A stretch of DNA of 64,000 nucleotides from Methylobacterium sp. 10 (GCF_000519085.1 NZ_KI912577.1:4334035-4398034), one strand, 5' to 3'; shown: positions 56,384 to 64,000, counted from the first letter of the stretch. Notes: generated by a model not told the origin, from the sequence alone. Numbers and translations are program-made.

Positions 56384-56836
56384 ATGCAGGATTCCTCGCG
56401 ATCCATGCCCGACGCCCCGCTGGTCGATCCGGACGTCCATGTGGAGAGCTTCCGGCAGGCGCGCGAGGCGCGCCGCCTCGAACTCGTGGAAGACTATGTC
56501 GAGCTGATCGCCGACCTCATCGGCGATGGCGGCGAGGCGCGGCAGGTGGATATCGCCGCCCGCCTGGGCGTCGCCCAGCCCACCGTCGCCAAGATGCTGA
56601 AGCGTCTGGCCGAGGACGGCCTGGTTCAGCAGCGCCCCTATCGCGGCGTCTTCCTCACCGAAAGCGGTCGCATGCTCGCGGTCCAGAGCCGCGAGCGCCA
56701 TCGCATCGTCGAGCACTTCCTCTGCGCTCTCGGCGTCAGCGCCGAGACCGCGCGGCGCGATGCGGAGGGGATCGAGCATCACGTCAGCGCCGAGACCCTC
56801 GAGGCGTTTCGCGACTTCACCGAGCGCAAGGGCTGA
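56384..56836 (+). CDS. mntR: MntR-type manganese-responsive regulator (DtxR family)
   Basis: 150 residues from ATG 56384 (a GTG at 56345 is possible). A winged HTH spans EDYVELIADLIGDGGEARQVDIAARLGVAQPTVAKMLKRLAEDGLVQQRPYRGVFLTESG, followed by the dimerisation/metal-binding helices RERHRIVEHFLCALGVSAETARRDAEGIEHHVSAETL, whose E, H and C residues match MntR metal ligands. Represses manganese uptake when Mn is bound. No manganese transporter lies inside the window. Confidence 0.88.
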   Translation: MQDSSRSMPDAPLVDPDVHVESFRQAREARRLELVEDYVELIADLIGDGGEARQVDIAARLGVAQPTVAKMLKRLAEDGLVQQRPYRGVFLTESGRMLAVQSRERHRIVEHFLCALGVSAETARRDAEGIEHHVSAETLEAFRDFTERKG

Positions 56837-56894
56837 CGCCCTCCCTCCCGTCGCATCGTCGCCGGGCCATTGGAGTCATGAGGCTTTCGGAATC

Positions 56895-57791
56895 ATGGAG
56901 CTCAAATGGCTTGAGGATTTCGTCAGCCTCGCGCGGACGGGGAGCTTTTCCCGCTCCGCCGAGGAGCGCCACGTCACCCAATCGGCCTTCAGCCGCCGCA
57001 TCCGCGCCCTCGAAACCTGGCTCGGCGTCGCTCTCATCGACCGCAGCACCTATCCGACGACCCTGACGGGGGCGGGCCGTGAGTTCCGCGAGACCGCCGA
57101 GGAGGCCGTCCGGATGCTCCATGCCAGCCGGTCCAGCCTGCAGGCGAGCGCCCGGCCGAACACCCGGACCGTGGCGGTGGCCGCCCTCCACACCCTGGCC
57201 CTGACCTTCTTTCCGAGCTGGTTCCGGCGCATCGAAGAGCGGACCGGCCCCTTGGACAGCCGGCTGCTTCCCGACGATTTCCACACCTGCATCCAGGCGG
57301 TCGCGGAAGGCGGCTACGATTTCCTGCTCACGTTCCACCATCCGAGCGTGCCGATTCTCCTCGATCCCGAACACTACCCGCATCGCGTGGTGGGCGCCGA
57401 CAGCCTCGTTCCCGTTTGCGGTGCCGGACTGGCGACCGAGGCGGCCGCCCTACCCCTGCTCGGCTATCCGCAGACCTCGTTCCTCGGCCGCGTGGCGCTT
57501 CATGCCCAGGCAGGCGGTGCGCCTGCGACCATCGCTCATACCAACGAGAACGCCATGGCGGAGGCGCTGAAGTTCATGGCCCTCGAAGGCCATGGGCTGG
57601 CGTGGCTGCCGCGCAGCCTCGTCGCCCGCGAACTGGCGGCCGGCGAGCTTGTCGCGACGGGTGACGAGACCCCGCTCGAGATCCGCCTCTATCGCAATGC
57701 CGGCCATCGCCGTGCCGCCGTCTCCGCGCTCTGGCAGGCCGCGACGGAGATCGGCGCGCAAACTATGCAAGATCGGAATAGCCCGGTCTGA
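56895..57791 (+). CDS. LysR-family transcriptional regulator
   Basis: 298 residues from ATG 56895. The opening MELKWLEDFVSLARTGSFSR followed by SAEERHVTQSAFSRRIRALETWLGVALIDR resembles the HypT/YjiE subgroup of LysR proteins. The effector domain has no diagnostic residues that I can name (Cys-poor; one Cys in HTCIQ and one in VPVCG). It precedes a racemase gene by 160 bp on the same strand, which could be its target. Confidence 0.9.
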   Translation: MELKWLEDFVSLARTGSFSRSAEERHVTQSAFSRRIRALETWLGVALIDRSTYPTTLTGAGREFRETAEEAVRMLHASRSSLQASARPNTRTVAVAALHTLALTFFPSWFRRIEERTGPLDSRLLPDDFHTCIQAVAEGGYDFLLTFHHPSVPILLDPEHYPHRVVGADSLVPVCGAGLATEAAALPLLGYPQTSFLGRVALHAQAGGAPATIAHTNENAMAEALKFMALEGHGLAWLPRSLVARELAAGELVATGDETPLEIRLYRNAGHRRAAVSALWQAATEIGAQTMQDRNSPV

Positions 57792-57951
57792 CACGGCATT
57801 GGACCCACGGAGGCTGGCGCCGCAACGTCGCGGCCAGAGCGCTCTCCGCCGCAGTGGATGCCGGTTCGGCGAAAGAGAGCGCAGCACAGCAGAGGCCTGG
57901 AACCGTGCCCGCCCCGACGTGGTCGGACGCGGTTCCGGAAGGGAGATGGCG

Positions 57952-58665
57952 ATGCTCGGTGTTCTAGGCGGGATGGGTCCGATGGCGACCGTGGATTTCA
58001 TGGGCAAGGTCGTCCGTAACACCCCGGCCTCCCGCGATCAGGACCATATCCAGATGATCGTCTGCTCGGCCGTCGGGATCCCCGACCGGACCGCCGCGAT
58101 CCTGGGAGACGGAGCCGACCCCTTCCCCGCCATGCGCGAGACCCTTCGACGGCTGGAAGCGGCGGGCGCCAGCTGCATCGCCATCCCCTGCAACACGGCG
58201 CATCATTGGCACGCCGCCCTGCAGGCCGAAACGTCGGTGCGCATCCTGCACATCGTCGATGCGGTGGCCGATGCGCTCGGCGCCGAGAGCCGGGGGCGCA
58301 TCGGCGTGTTGGCGACCGACGGCACCCTCCAGTCAGGGATCTACCGGGACGGTCTCGCCCGGCACGGGTTCGCGTCGCGAATGCCCGACCCCGCCGGCCA
58401 GAGGGAGGTCATGCGGGCGATCCGGCTGGTGAAGGCCGGGCAGCTCGCCGACGCGTCTCTTCTCCTGCAGGGGCAGGCCGAGGCCCTGGTCGCGGCGGGA
58501 TGCCAGAAGGTGGTGATGGCCTGCACGGAGATTCCGGTGGCCCTGTCCCCCGTCCAGGGGGAGCTCCGGTCCCGGCTGGTGGACGCGACCGAGGCCCTGG
58601 CCCGCGCCTGCGTCGCGGCGTTCATCCGGCCGGCGGACGGCCGAGCGTTGCCGCTCGCGGCCTGA
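57952..58665 (+). CDS. Aspartate/glutamate racemase family protein
   Basis: 237 residues from ATG 57952; the ATG at 57946 sits inside the GGAAGGGAG ribosome-binding site, so 57952 is preferred. MLGVLGGMGPMATVDFMGKV is the family opening, CIAIPCNTAHHW carries the first catalytic Cys and VVMACTEIPVAL the second. Cofactor-independent, two-Cys racemase; could act on Asp or Glu, or on hydantoin-like substrates. An inverted repeat 85 bp downstream may end the transcript. Confidence 0.88.
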   Translation: MLGVLGGMGPMATVDFMGKVVRNTPASRDQDHIQMIVCSAVGIPDRTAAILGDGADPFPAMRETLRRLEAAGASCIAIPCNTAHHWHAALQAETSVRILHIVDAVADALGAESRGRIGVLATDGTLQSGIYRDGLARHGFASRMPDPAGQREVMRAIRLVKAGQLADASLLLQGQAEALVAAGCQKVVMACTEIPVALSPVQGELRSRLVDATEALARACVAAFIRPADGRALPLAA

Positions 58666-58750
58666 CGCCATCCGGCCCGAACGGCGCTCGCGCGTCATCG
58701 CCCGTCCGCAGGAGCCGGGATCCCGGCTGGGAACGAGGCTCTAAGAGTGC

Positions 58751-58817
58751 CTCACAAAACTCCCGGTCACGGTCGGTTCCCACACCAAGCACCACAGCGC
58801 AGCGGGAGTTTTGTGAG
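58751..58817. repeat. 15-bp perfect inverted repeat, possible MITE remnant or terminator
   Basis: CTCACAAAACTCCCG (58751-58765) and CGGGAGTTTTGTGAG (58803-58817) are perfect complements 37 bp apart, AT-richer than their surroundings. It lies between the convergent racemase gene and the TTG-start gene. It could be a tiny transposon-derived element or a bidirectional stem; no transposase is present. Confidence 0.6.
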
Positions 58818-58880
58818 AGACCCTCCGCAGGTTCGCATGGGCAAGCCAAGGCGTCACCTCGCTCAGGTCTTTGAAGCGCC

Positions 58881-58930
58881 GCAGGTTTTCAGGCGCAAAA
58901 CCGGCGGCCACTTTTGCTAAACCTGCTTAG
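58881..58930 (-). repeat. REP-like repeat, class 2, copy 1
   Basis: About 50 nt matching copy 2 (62437-62490) at roughly 40 of 50 positions when inverted; the shared core is GCAAAAGTGG..CCGGTTTTGCG. It overlaps the last codons of the TTG-start gene. Similar AAAGTGG/CCGGTTT elements are dispersed in Hyphomicrobiales genomes in my experience. Confidence 0.6.
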
Positions 58931-59502
58931 GGCTTTCGCGCCGAGACATGTCGCGGCGAACGGCTCGACGGGAGCGACGAGGGACGGGCGAGTCCGCCGA
59001 CGTCGCCCCATCCGCCCAATCCGGTTCCCTTCTCAAGGAGCCGGGATGCCTGGATGACGCCATCCGCGACGGAGAGGTGGCCGGTGGCGACGCCGCGTAT
59101 CATCTCGGGGGCATATTGCCGGGCCGCGATCCCGAAGAGGGACATGCCTTTGATGCCAGGCGCCAGCAGCGTGCCGAGGGCGCCCTCCGGTGGGCCGCCG
59201 GCAAGGCGCATGACGCCTCCGCCAGCATCGAGGACGGCCGCCGCCGCCTCGATCTCGCCCACCGCCAGGAGCTTGCCGGCGCGGGTGATGCGCACCTCGT
59301 AGCCGTATCCCTCCTGGTCCCGATGCAGGCGGGTCAGGCCGAGCTGGAGCGATTCGCAGATCATCTGGACGTGGTCGCGCGCGTAGTCGTCGCTCGTCAT
59401 GACGGTCGAGAAAACGTCCGGGCCCGTCTGCGTGCTGGCGACGATGTGCTTGAGAAACTCGAGCTTGGTCGATTTCTGCCTGACGGCGAGACCGCGTCTC
59501 AA
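58927..59502 (-). CDS. Unknown protein with TTG start
   Basis: 191 residues, no family recognised. The start is TTG at 59502, supported by a strong Shine-Dalgarno sequence (GGGAGGTG about 7 nt upstream); the next in-frame ATG is 34 codons later. Predicted alpha/beta protein without signal peptide; segments ICESLQLGLTRLHRDQEGYGYEVRITRAGKLLAVGEIEAAAAVLDAGGG and MSLFGIAARQYAPEMIRGVATGHLS look well structured. The last 20 residues are low complexity and near a repeat. It follows the decarboxylase gene by 140 bp on the same strand. Confidence 0.7.
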   Translation of the reverse strand: MRRGLAVRQKSTKLEFLKHIVASTQTGPDVFSTVMTSDDYARDHVQMICESLQLGLTRLHRDQEGYGYEVRITRAGKLLAVGEIEAAAAVLDAGGGVMRLAGGPPEGALGTLLAPGIKGMSLFGIAARQYAPEMIRGVATGHLSVADGVIQASRLLEKGTGLGGWGDVGGLARPSSLPSSRSPRHVSARKP

Positions 59503-59642
59503 TCGGTCACCTCCCGCATCGCGTCCGAACGCCGCGGACCCTAACTCCGTGAGGGTTTCCGTTCCGTTGCGGAACTCGAGCGTCCTGGAGCGATCCCATG
59601 GTCCGGGGAAAGCCTGCGGTCAGGGGAAAGCTTGCGGCGGCG

Positions 59643-60944
59643 TCAATCCGCCGGCGGCCGCGCCGCGCCGCATTCGCGCGCCGTGCCCTGATCCACGAGC
59701 AGTTCCGCCGGCCGCGGATGGCTGAGAAAGCCGGTGGGGCTCGCCGTCAGCCCATAGGCGCCCGATTGCAGGACGGCCACGAGGTCGCCCGCCGCGAGGT
59801 CCGGCAGCGGAGTCGCGCGGGCGAGCATGTCGAGGGGCGTGCAGAGCGGGCCGACCACGGCGCAGGGCGAGCGCGGGCCGCCCCTATCCACAACGCTCGT
59901 CACGGGATAATCGCGCTTGACCACCTGCCCAAGATTGCCGGACGCGGCGAGATGGTGGTGCATCCCTCCGTCGGTGATGACGAAGCGGCTGCCCCGCGAG
60001 ACCTTCACCGCCCTCACCCGCGCCACGTAGAGGCCCGCCGGGCCGGCGAGGAACCGTCCGGGTTCGAGCACGATCCGCGCCTCCCTGAGGCGGGGATCGG
60101 ATTCCACACGGGCGACGAGCGCCGGCAGCCCGTCGCGGATGGCGCCGAGGTCGAGGGGCGTATCGGTGGAGAAATAGGGGATGCCGAGGCCGCCGCCGAG
60201 GTCGATCGTCTCGAGCGGCCGGGCGATCCGGTCGGCGACCCGCTCCGCCAGGGACAGGCCGTAGGCCCATTGCGAGAGGAGGGTCGTGGCGACGAGCCCT
60301 TGCGTCCCGGCAAAGAGGTGGATGCCGGAGAGATGCAGGCGCGGTTCGGCCTCCACCGCATCGACGACGGCATCGAGCTCCTCCTCGTCGAAGCCGAAGG
60401 GCGAGGGCTTGCCGCCCATCCGCATGGCGCCGCCCTGCGCGTCGGGTCCCGGATTGATCCGGATCGCCACCCGCTGGACCACACCGTGGCGCTCCGCGGC
60501 CGCGGCGACGCGGACCATCTCCTCGTGATTCTCCAGATGGATCTCGCCGATCCCGCCGGCGACGGTGGCCTCGATGTCGACGTCACTCTTGCCGGGCCCG
60601 GCGAACAGGATGCGGCGGGGATCGACACCGGCCGCCCAGGAGGCGGCGAATTCCGCAGCCGATGCGATCTCCGCCCCCGCCCCCTCGTCGCGGAAAACGC
60701 GGATGATTGCGGGGGCCGGGTTGGCCTTCACCGAATAATCCACCACCGCGAAGCCGGCGACTGCCCGCGCGAGGTCGCGATAGGCACGGCGGAAGAGGTC
60801 GGTATCGTAGACGAAGAACGGCGTGCCGTAGGTCTCGGCGAGGCTGCGAAGATCGAGGCCGCCCACATGGAGCACGCCGCCGCGTCGCGAAAAACTCGCG
60901 GCCACGAGACGGTCCGCGAGGCTGTCGCCGATCGTGTCAGACAT
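59643..60944 (-). CDS. PLP-dependent decarboxylase, fold III (exosortase A-associated type)
   Basis: 433 residues from ATG 60944. Ornithine/diaminopimelate decarboxylase-like alanine-racemase fold: PLP Lys K73 in VVDYSVKANP, HLSGIHLFAGTQ, ETIDLGGGLGIPYFST, EPGRFLAG and the active-site Cys in GPLCTPLDML. The closest recollection is the decarboxylase that accompanies an ACP and acyl-CoA ligase in exosortase A loci. Its start overlaps the ligase stop by 8 bp (ATGTCTGA). No exosortase gene is in the window. Substrate unknown, possibly an aminoacyl group carried by the ACP. Confidence 0.88.
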   Translation of the reverse strand: MSDTIGDSLADRLVAASFSRRGGVLHVGGLDLRSLAETYGTPFFVYDTDLFRRAYRDLARAVAGFAVVDYSVKANPAPAIIRVFRDEGAGAEIASAAEFAASWAAGVDPRRILFAGPGKSDVDIEATVAGGIGEIHLENHEEMVRVAAAAERHGVVQRVAIRINPGPDAQGGAMRMGGKPSPFGFDEEELDAVVDAVEAEPRLHLSGIHLFAGTQGLVATTLLSQWAYGLSLAERVADRIARPLETIDLGGGLGIPYFSTDTPLDLGAIRDGLPALVARVESDPRLREARIVLEPGRFLAGPAGLYVARVRAVKVSRGSRFVITDGGMHHHLAASGNLGQVVKRDYPVTSVVDRGGPRSPCAVVGPLCTPLDMLARATPLPDLAAGDLVAVLQSGAYGLTASPTGFLSHPRPAELLVDQGTARECGAARPPAD

Positions 60945-62433
60945 AGCTCGTCCGTTCCGCCACGAGGCGCTTGTAATCGACCTTGCCGTTGGGCGTCGTG
61001 GGCAGGGCCGGGACGGTCTCGACGGCGCGCGGAACCATGTGCGGGGGCAACGTCCGCCGCACGGCTTGCAGGACCTCCTGCGGCGCGGGGCCGCTCCCGG
61101 CCGGCACGGCGACGGCGTGGATGCGCTGCCCGAGGCCGGCATCGGCCAGACCGATGACCGCCACCGCCCGGAACGCGCCGGTCTCCATCAGCGCCTCCTC
61201 CACCTCGGTGGGGCTCACGCGGAAGCCGGCGCTCTTGATCATCGCATCCTCGCGGCCGAGGAAGCGGAAATAGCCGTCCTCGTCCTCCACCACGAGGTCG
61301 CCGGAGCGGCAGACCAGGGTGCCGTCCAGCGGGAAACGCGGGTCCGGCACCAGGATTCGGGCCGTATCCTCCGGCCGGTTCCAGTAGCCGAGGGACACGG
61401 TGGGACCGCGATGGTGGAGGATGCCGGGCTCGCCGGGCCGGGTCCGCCGCCCGTCGGCGTCCACGGCGAAGATCTCGGTCTCGGGGATGGCGCGGCCCAT
61501 GGAGCCAGGCCGCGCGTCGATCTCGCCCGGAGGCAGGAAGGTGGAGCGGAAGGCCTCGGTGAGGCCGTACATCAGGACGATGTCGGTGTGCGGCAGCGCC
61601 CGGCGCAGGCGCGCCACGGTCTCCTGCGGCACCGCGCCGCCCGAATTGGTGAGGATGCGCAGGCTCGCGAGATCCGCCTTGCCGAGCCTCGGCGCCGCGC
61701 GGGTCAGCAGGGTCCAGAGGGTCGGGACGCCGGCCAGAACCGTGATCCGATGATGTTCGACGGCCCGCACCACCTCGTCGCCGAAGCGGAACTCGAGGAG
61801 GACGAGACAGGCACCCTGCTCGATGGCGGTAAGGAGCTGGTTCAGGCCGTAATCGAACGAGAACGGCAGGACCGAGAGGATGCGGTCCTCCGGCCCGATC
61901 GCCAGATAGCTGCGCACGATCCGCGTGCCGGCCAGGAGATTGGCGTGGCTCAGCATCACGCCCTTCGGCAGCCCGGTGGAGCCGGACGTGTAGAGGATCG
62001 CCGCGAGGCCGGGCGGCGGAGCGGTGACGGCGTCGGGGGCGAGGCGGACGATCTGAGGGGATCGGAGCGGGTCCGACGCGGCGAGGTCGAGGGCGGCGAG
62101 CAGGGTGCCGTCGGTGACGAGGAACCGCGCCCCGCAATCGGCCAGGATATGCCGGACCTGGCGCGGGCGCAGGCTCGGATGGACCGGCACGAAGACCGCC
62201 CCGACCCGGCTGACGGCGAAGATCGCCACGCATTCGGCGATGGATTTCGGAAGCAGGATCGCGATCCGGTCGCCGGGTTCGGCGCCGTCCTCGCGCAGCC
62301 TTCGAGCCAGCCGCTCGACCTCGGCCCGCATCCCGGCATAGCTCAGCCGTTCGTCGCCGGAGACCAGGGCGATCCGCTCGGACGCGCAGGCCGGACCGTC
62401 GAGGAGATCGTGCAGCAGGGCGGGCGCCGGCAT
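60937..62433 (-). CDS. AMP-forming acyl/amino-acid ligase (exosortase A-associated type)
   Basis: 498 residues from ATG 62433; the frame extends to a TTG inside a repeat, which is rejected. ANL-superfamily motifs: P-loop TSGSTGLPKG (149-158), the YGLTEAF motif (A5), SGDLVVEDEDGYFRFLGRED (A7-A8) and the catalytic Lys in NGKVDYKRL (A10) near the C-terminus. It should adenylate a carboxylic or amino acid and load it on the ACP encoded 54 bp upstream. Coupled by overlap to the decarboxylase. Confidence 0.9.
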   Translation of the reverse strand: MPAPALLHDLLDGPACASERIALVSGDERLSYAGMRAEVERLARRLREDGAEPGDRIAILLPKSIAECVAIFAVSRVGAVFVPVHPSLRPRQVRHILADCGARFLVTDGTLLAALDLAASDPLRSPQIVRLAPDAVTAPPPGLAAILYTSGSTGLPKGVMLSHANLLAGTRIVRSYLAIGPEDRILSVLPFSFDYGLNQLLTAIEQGACLVLLEFRFGDEVVRAVEHHRITVLAGVPTLWTLLTRAAPRLGKADLASLRILTNSGGAVPQETVARLRRALPHTDIVLMYGLTEAFRSTFLPPGEIDARPGSMGRAIPETEIFAVDADGRRTRPGEPGILHHRGPTVSLGYWNRPEDTARILVPDPRFPLDGTLVCRSGDLVVEDEDGYFRFLGREDAMIKSAGFRVSPTEVEEALMETGAFRAVAVIGLADAGLGQRIHAVAVPAGSGPAPQEVLQAVRRTLPPHMVPRAVETVPALPTTPNGKVDYKRLVAERTSYV

Positions 62434-62436
62434 GGT

Positions 62437-62490
62437 GCTAAGCGGGTTCGGCAAAAGTGGTCACCGGTTTTGCGTCCTCGAACCTGCTCA
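62437..62490 (+). repeat. REP-like repeat, class 2, copy 2
   Basis: Inverted relative to copy 1 (58881-58930), with core GGCAAAAGTGGTCACCGGTT. It fills the ACP-ligase intergenic gap: the ACP stop codon is at its right end and the ligase ATG is 4 nt from its left end. Confidence 0.6.
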
Positions 62491-62772
62491 GGGCTGCGCC
62501 CGGACCCGCTTGGCCTCGACGAAGGCGGCCAAGGCGTCGACGCTCTCGAAATGCGCGAGCGCGAACGCGTCCTCCTCGATCTCGAAGCCGAACCGGTCGC
62601 CGAGCTCCATCATCAGGTCGAGCACGCCGATGGAATCGAGGGCATCGCTGGTGACGAGGGAGGTCGATCCGGTCACCGCACCCGGCGCGAGGCCGGGATT
62701 GCGGCCGGCGATGAAGGCGAGGATCGCCTCGCGCGCGGCGGCATGTGTCTCGACCACGTTCCGGTCCCCCAT
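62488..62772 (-). CDS. Acyl carrier protein-like protein
   Basis: 94 residues from ATG 62772. Phosphopantetheine attachment Ser47 is in SDALDSIGVLDLMMELGDRFGFEIEED, the DSxx motif with the usual acidic helix II. The reading DSIG rather than DSLD/DSLG is a small deviation. It is the first gene of the ACP-ligase-decarboxylase set on the minus strand. It is not FabD-context ACP of fatty acid synthesis, given the neighbours. Confidence 0.9.
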   Translation of the reverse strand: MGDRNVVETHAAAREAILAFIAGRNPGLAPGAVTGSTSLVTSDALDSIGVLDLMMELGDRFGFEIEEDAFALAHFESVDALAAFVEAKRVRAQP

Positions 62773-63031
62773 CGGCCGCCCCGTCGGCCGTCGCCGCCCA
62801 TAGCGATGTCGGCCGGGCAAGTCCATGAGCCGCTCCCCGGCGCGACCTTCGGGGGGTAAGCAACCGGGGCAATAACGGCGTCGCCGATCGGCCGGACCGA
62901 CCGGATACGCCCAATGAGCGATTGCCAGGGGTCGGGGCGAAATCTAGGCTCTACGCGTAAAGACCAAGGATAAAGCCGATTCTCGTGTCGTGAATACATG
63001 AGAATTTCTCCTGCATTCGAGCGGGGCTGCC

Positions 63032-63772
63032 ATGATGCATGATACGATACGGCGATCGACGGCCGAGTTTTTCGGAACGTTCTGGCTCACCTTCGGGGGT
63101 TGCGGCGCGGCCATCGTCTCCGCTTCGTATCCCGCCCTCGGCATCGGCTTCCTCGGGGTTGCCCTCGCCTTCGGGCTCACGGTGCTGACGATGGCCTACG
63201 CGGTGGGGCATATCTCGGGCGGCCATTTCAACCCGGCCGTCACCCTCGGCCTGTGGTCCGCCGGGCGCTGCGCCGACCATCACGTGGTCCCCTACATCGT
63301 GGCGCAGGTCGTCGGAGCGGTGTTCGGCGCGGGCGTGCTCTACCTCATCGCCTCCGGCAAGGCCGGATGGGTGCCCGGCGGTTTCGCCTCGAACGGCTAC
63401 GGCGACCTCAGCCCCGGCAAGTACGGATTGCTCTCCTGCTTCCTCGTGGAAGCCCTCGCGACCTTCTTCTTCCTGTTCATCATCATCGGAACGACGTCGA
63501 AGGGTGCGGCCACGGGGTTTGCCGGCATTCCCATCGGCTTCGCCCTGGTCCTGATCCACCTGATCTCGATTCCGATCACCAACACCTCCGTCAACCCGGC
63601 CCGCAGCAGCGGCCCGGCCCTGTTCGCGGGCGCGGAGGCCATGGGGCAGCTCTGGCTGTTCTGGCTGGCGCCGATCCTCGGTGCCGTCATGGCGGGCGCC
63701 ATGGCGCGCTGGCTCTACGAGCCGGACACGCTCATCGAGACCACGATCGTCGAGAAGCGGTCGGCGGCTTAG
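63032..63772 (+). CDS. aqpZ: Aquaporin Z-type water channel
   Basis: 246 residues, six membrane helices with two half-helices bearing the pore motifs: GGHFNPAVTLG in the first repeat and NTSVNPARSSG in the second. AEFFGTFWLTFGGCG at the N-terminus is the AqpZ signature; the residues around the second NPA (N-T-S-V-NPARS) fit a water-selective channel. Two adjacent ATG codons at 63032 and 63035 are possible starts. It is divergent from the ACP gene with about 260 bp between. Confidence 0.93.
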   Translation: MMHDTIRRSTAEFFGTFWLTFGGCGAAIVSASYPALGIGFLGVALAFGLTVLTMAYAVGHISGGHFNPAVTLGLWSAGRCADHHVVPYIVAQVVGAVFGAGVLYLIASGKAGWVPGGFASNGYGDLSPGKYGLLSCFLVEALATFFFLFIIIGTTSKGAATGFAGIPIGFALVLIHLISIPITNTSVNPARSSGPALFAGAEAMGQLWLFWLAPILGAVMAGAMARWLYEPDTLIETTIVEKRSAA

Positions 63773-63832
63773 GTGGCGACGGGCCGGCCGCCGGGTTGCC
63801 GGGGCCGACATTTTCCTCTTCCCACTCATCCA

Positions 63833-63880
63833 CCTCATCCTGAGGCGCCGCGAAGCGGACTCGAAGGAGGCCTCCAGAAT
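63833..63880 (+). repeat. Dispersed-repeat-like element
   Basis: CCTCATCCTGAGGCGCCGCG, then CGAAGCGGACTCGAAGGAGG and CCTCCAGAA. It contains CCTCA-TCC-TGAGG and GGAGGCCTCC palindromes. Elements starting CCTCATCCTGAGG are widespread between genes in Hyphomicrobiales; single copy here, so the call rests on memory of that pattern. Confidence 0.5.
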
Positions 63881-63949
63881 CCACGGTGCGAACGGGAAGC
63901 CTCCGCCCGCCGTGCCACCTCAGAGGCCGATCAAGCTGCGCACTCCCCT

Positions 63950-64000
63950 TCAACTCTGCCAGACCCGCGGCATCGGCGTGCCCCGGTAGGCCACGAGGAG
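63950..64000 (-). CDS. Possible 3' end of a gene cut by the window edge
   Basis: Sixteen codons followed by TGA at 63952-63950, read on the minus strand as LLVAYRGTPMPRVWQS. Every third base is strongly G/C, as in the neighbouring genes, which suggests a true coding end. Too short for a family call. Confidence 0.35.
   Translation of the reverse strand, partial: LLVAYRGTPMPRVWQS

Noticed and set aside
63732..63953. 73-residue minus-strand frame after aqpZ
   Set aside because: It covers a repeat-like element and the aqpZ 3' end and has no family character; the short coding tip at 63950-64000 is in another frame.

Overview
The window is about 64 kb of high-GC alphaproteobacterial chromosome. 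Gene content and order (ntrB-ntrC, ntrY-ntrX with hfq-hflX, an ispD-ispF fusion, a pyruvate dehydrogenase operon with DUF5076, an HWE-type histidine kinase, an oxalate/formate-type MFS carrier, a PQQ-type sorbosone dehydrogenase) fit the Hyphomicrobiales, most likely Methylobacteriaceae (Methylobacterium/Methylorubrum). The genus is an inference from gene content; no ribosomal RNA gene is present to settle it. No tRNA, rRNA, CRISPR array, prophage or intact insertion sequence was found.

Layout. 1-5.4 kb: truncated gyrB, a HigB/HigA-type module, an MBL-fold hydrolase, a UbiB-type kinase and a second higB-higA module. 5.7-13.8 kb: a large class A penicillin-binding protein, an unknown exported protein, a small lipoprotein, a Crp-type regulator and a PAS-PAS-GAF HWE kinase. 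14-19.3 kb: uvrA, an outer-membrane transporter-like protein and a secreted fasciclin protein, the last two followed by clear intrinsic terminators. 19.5-25.2 kb (minus strand): hflX, hfq, ntrX, ntrY. 25.4-32.9 kb (plus strand): an island with a gamma-glutamyltransferase homologue, a methyltransferase, an OxlT-like carrier, a TonB-dependent siderophore receptor and a Tat-exported esterase. 33.0-37.3 kb (minus): a DUF6886-like gene, ntrC, ntrB, dusB. 37.4-39.2 kb (plus): ispDF and pncC/cinA. 39.2-41.0 kb (minus): PepSY protein, RatA/COQ10-like protein, lipA. 41.1-48.0 kb: a second island (GlsB-like protein, thioester-reductase-like dehydrogenase, GSCFA protein, sorbosone dehydrogenase, GT61 glycosyltransferase, small ORF). 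48.2-55.3 kb (minus): lpdA, a DUF559 nuclease-like gene, pdhC, DUF5076 gene, pdhB, pdhA, ftsB-like gene. 55.4-58.7 kb (plus): two LysR regulators, an MntR-type regulator and an Asp/Glu racemase. 58.9-62.8 kb (minus): an unknown TTG-start gene, then a PLP decarboxylase, AMP-forming ligase and acyl carrier protein. 63-64 kb: aqpZ and the 3' tip of another gene.

How the pieces fit. From ftsB (55.3 kb) to hflX (19.5 kb) the genes follow the order that I recall as conserved in Hyphomicrobiales: ftsB-pdhA-pdhB-pdhC-lpdA-lipA-ratA-cinA-ispDF-dusB-ntrB-ntrC-ntrY-ntrX-hfq-hflX. Here that backbone is split by two accessory islands and by a DUF559 gene surrounded by short repeats. The least ordinary content is the ACP/adenylating-ligase/PLP-decarboxylase cassette near the right end, the iron-uptake pair in the first island and the cell-surface gene set in the second. 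Translational coupling by 4-8 bp overlaps is frequent (toxin-antitoxin, dusB-ntrB, ntrY-ntrX, ntrC-DUF6886, ispDF-pncC, ligase-decarboxylase).
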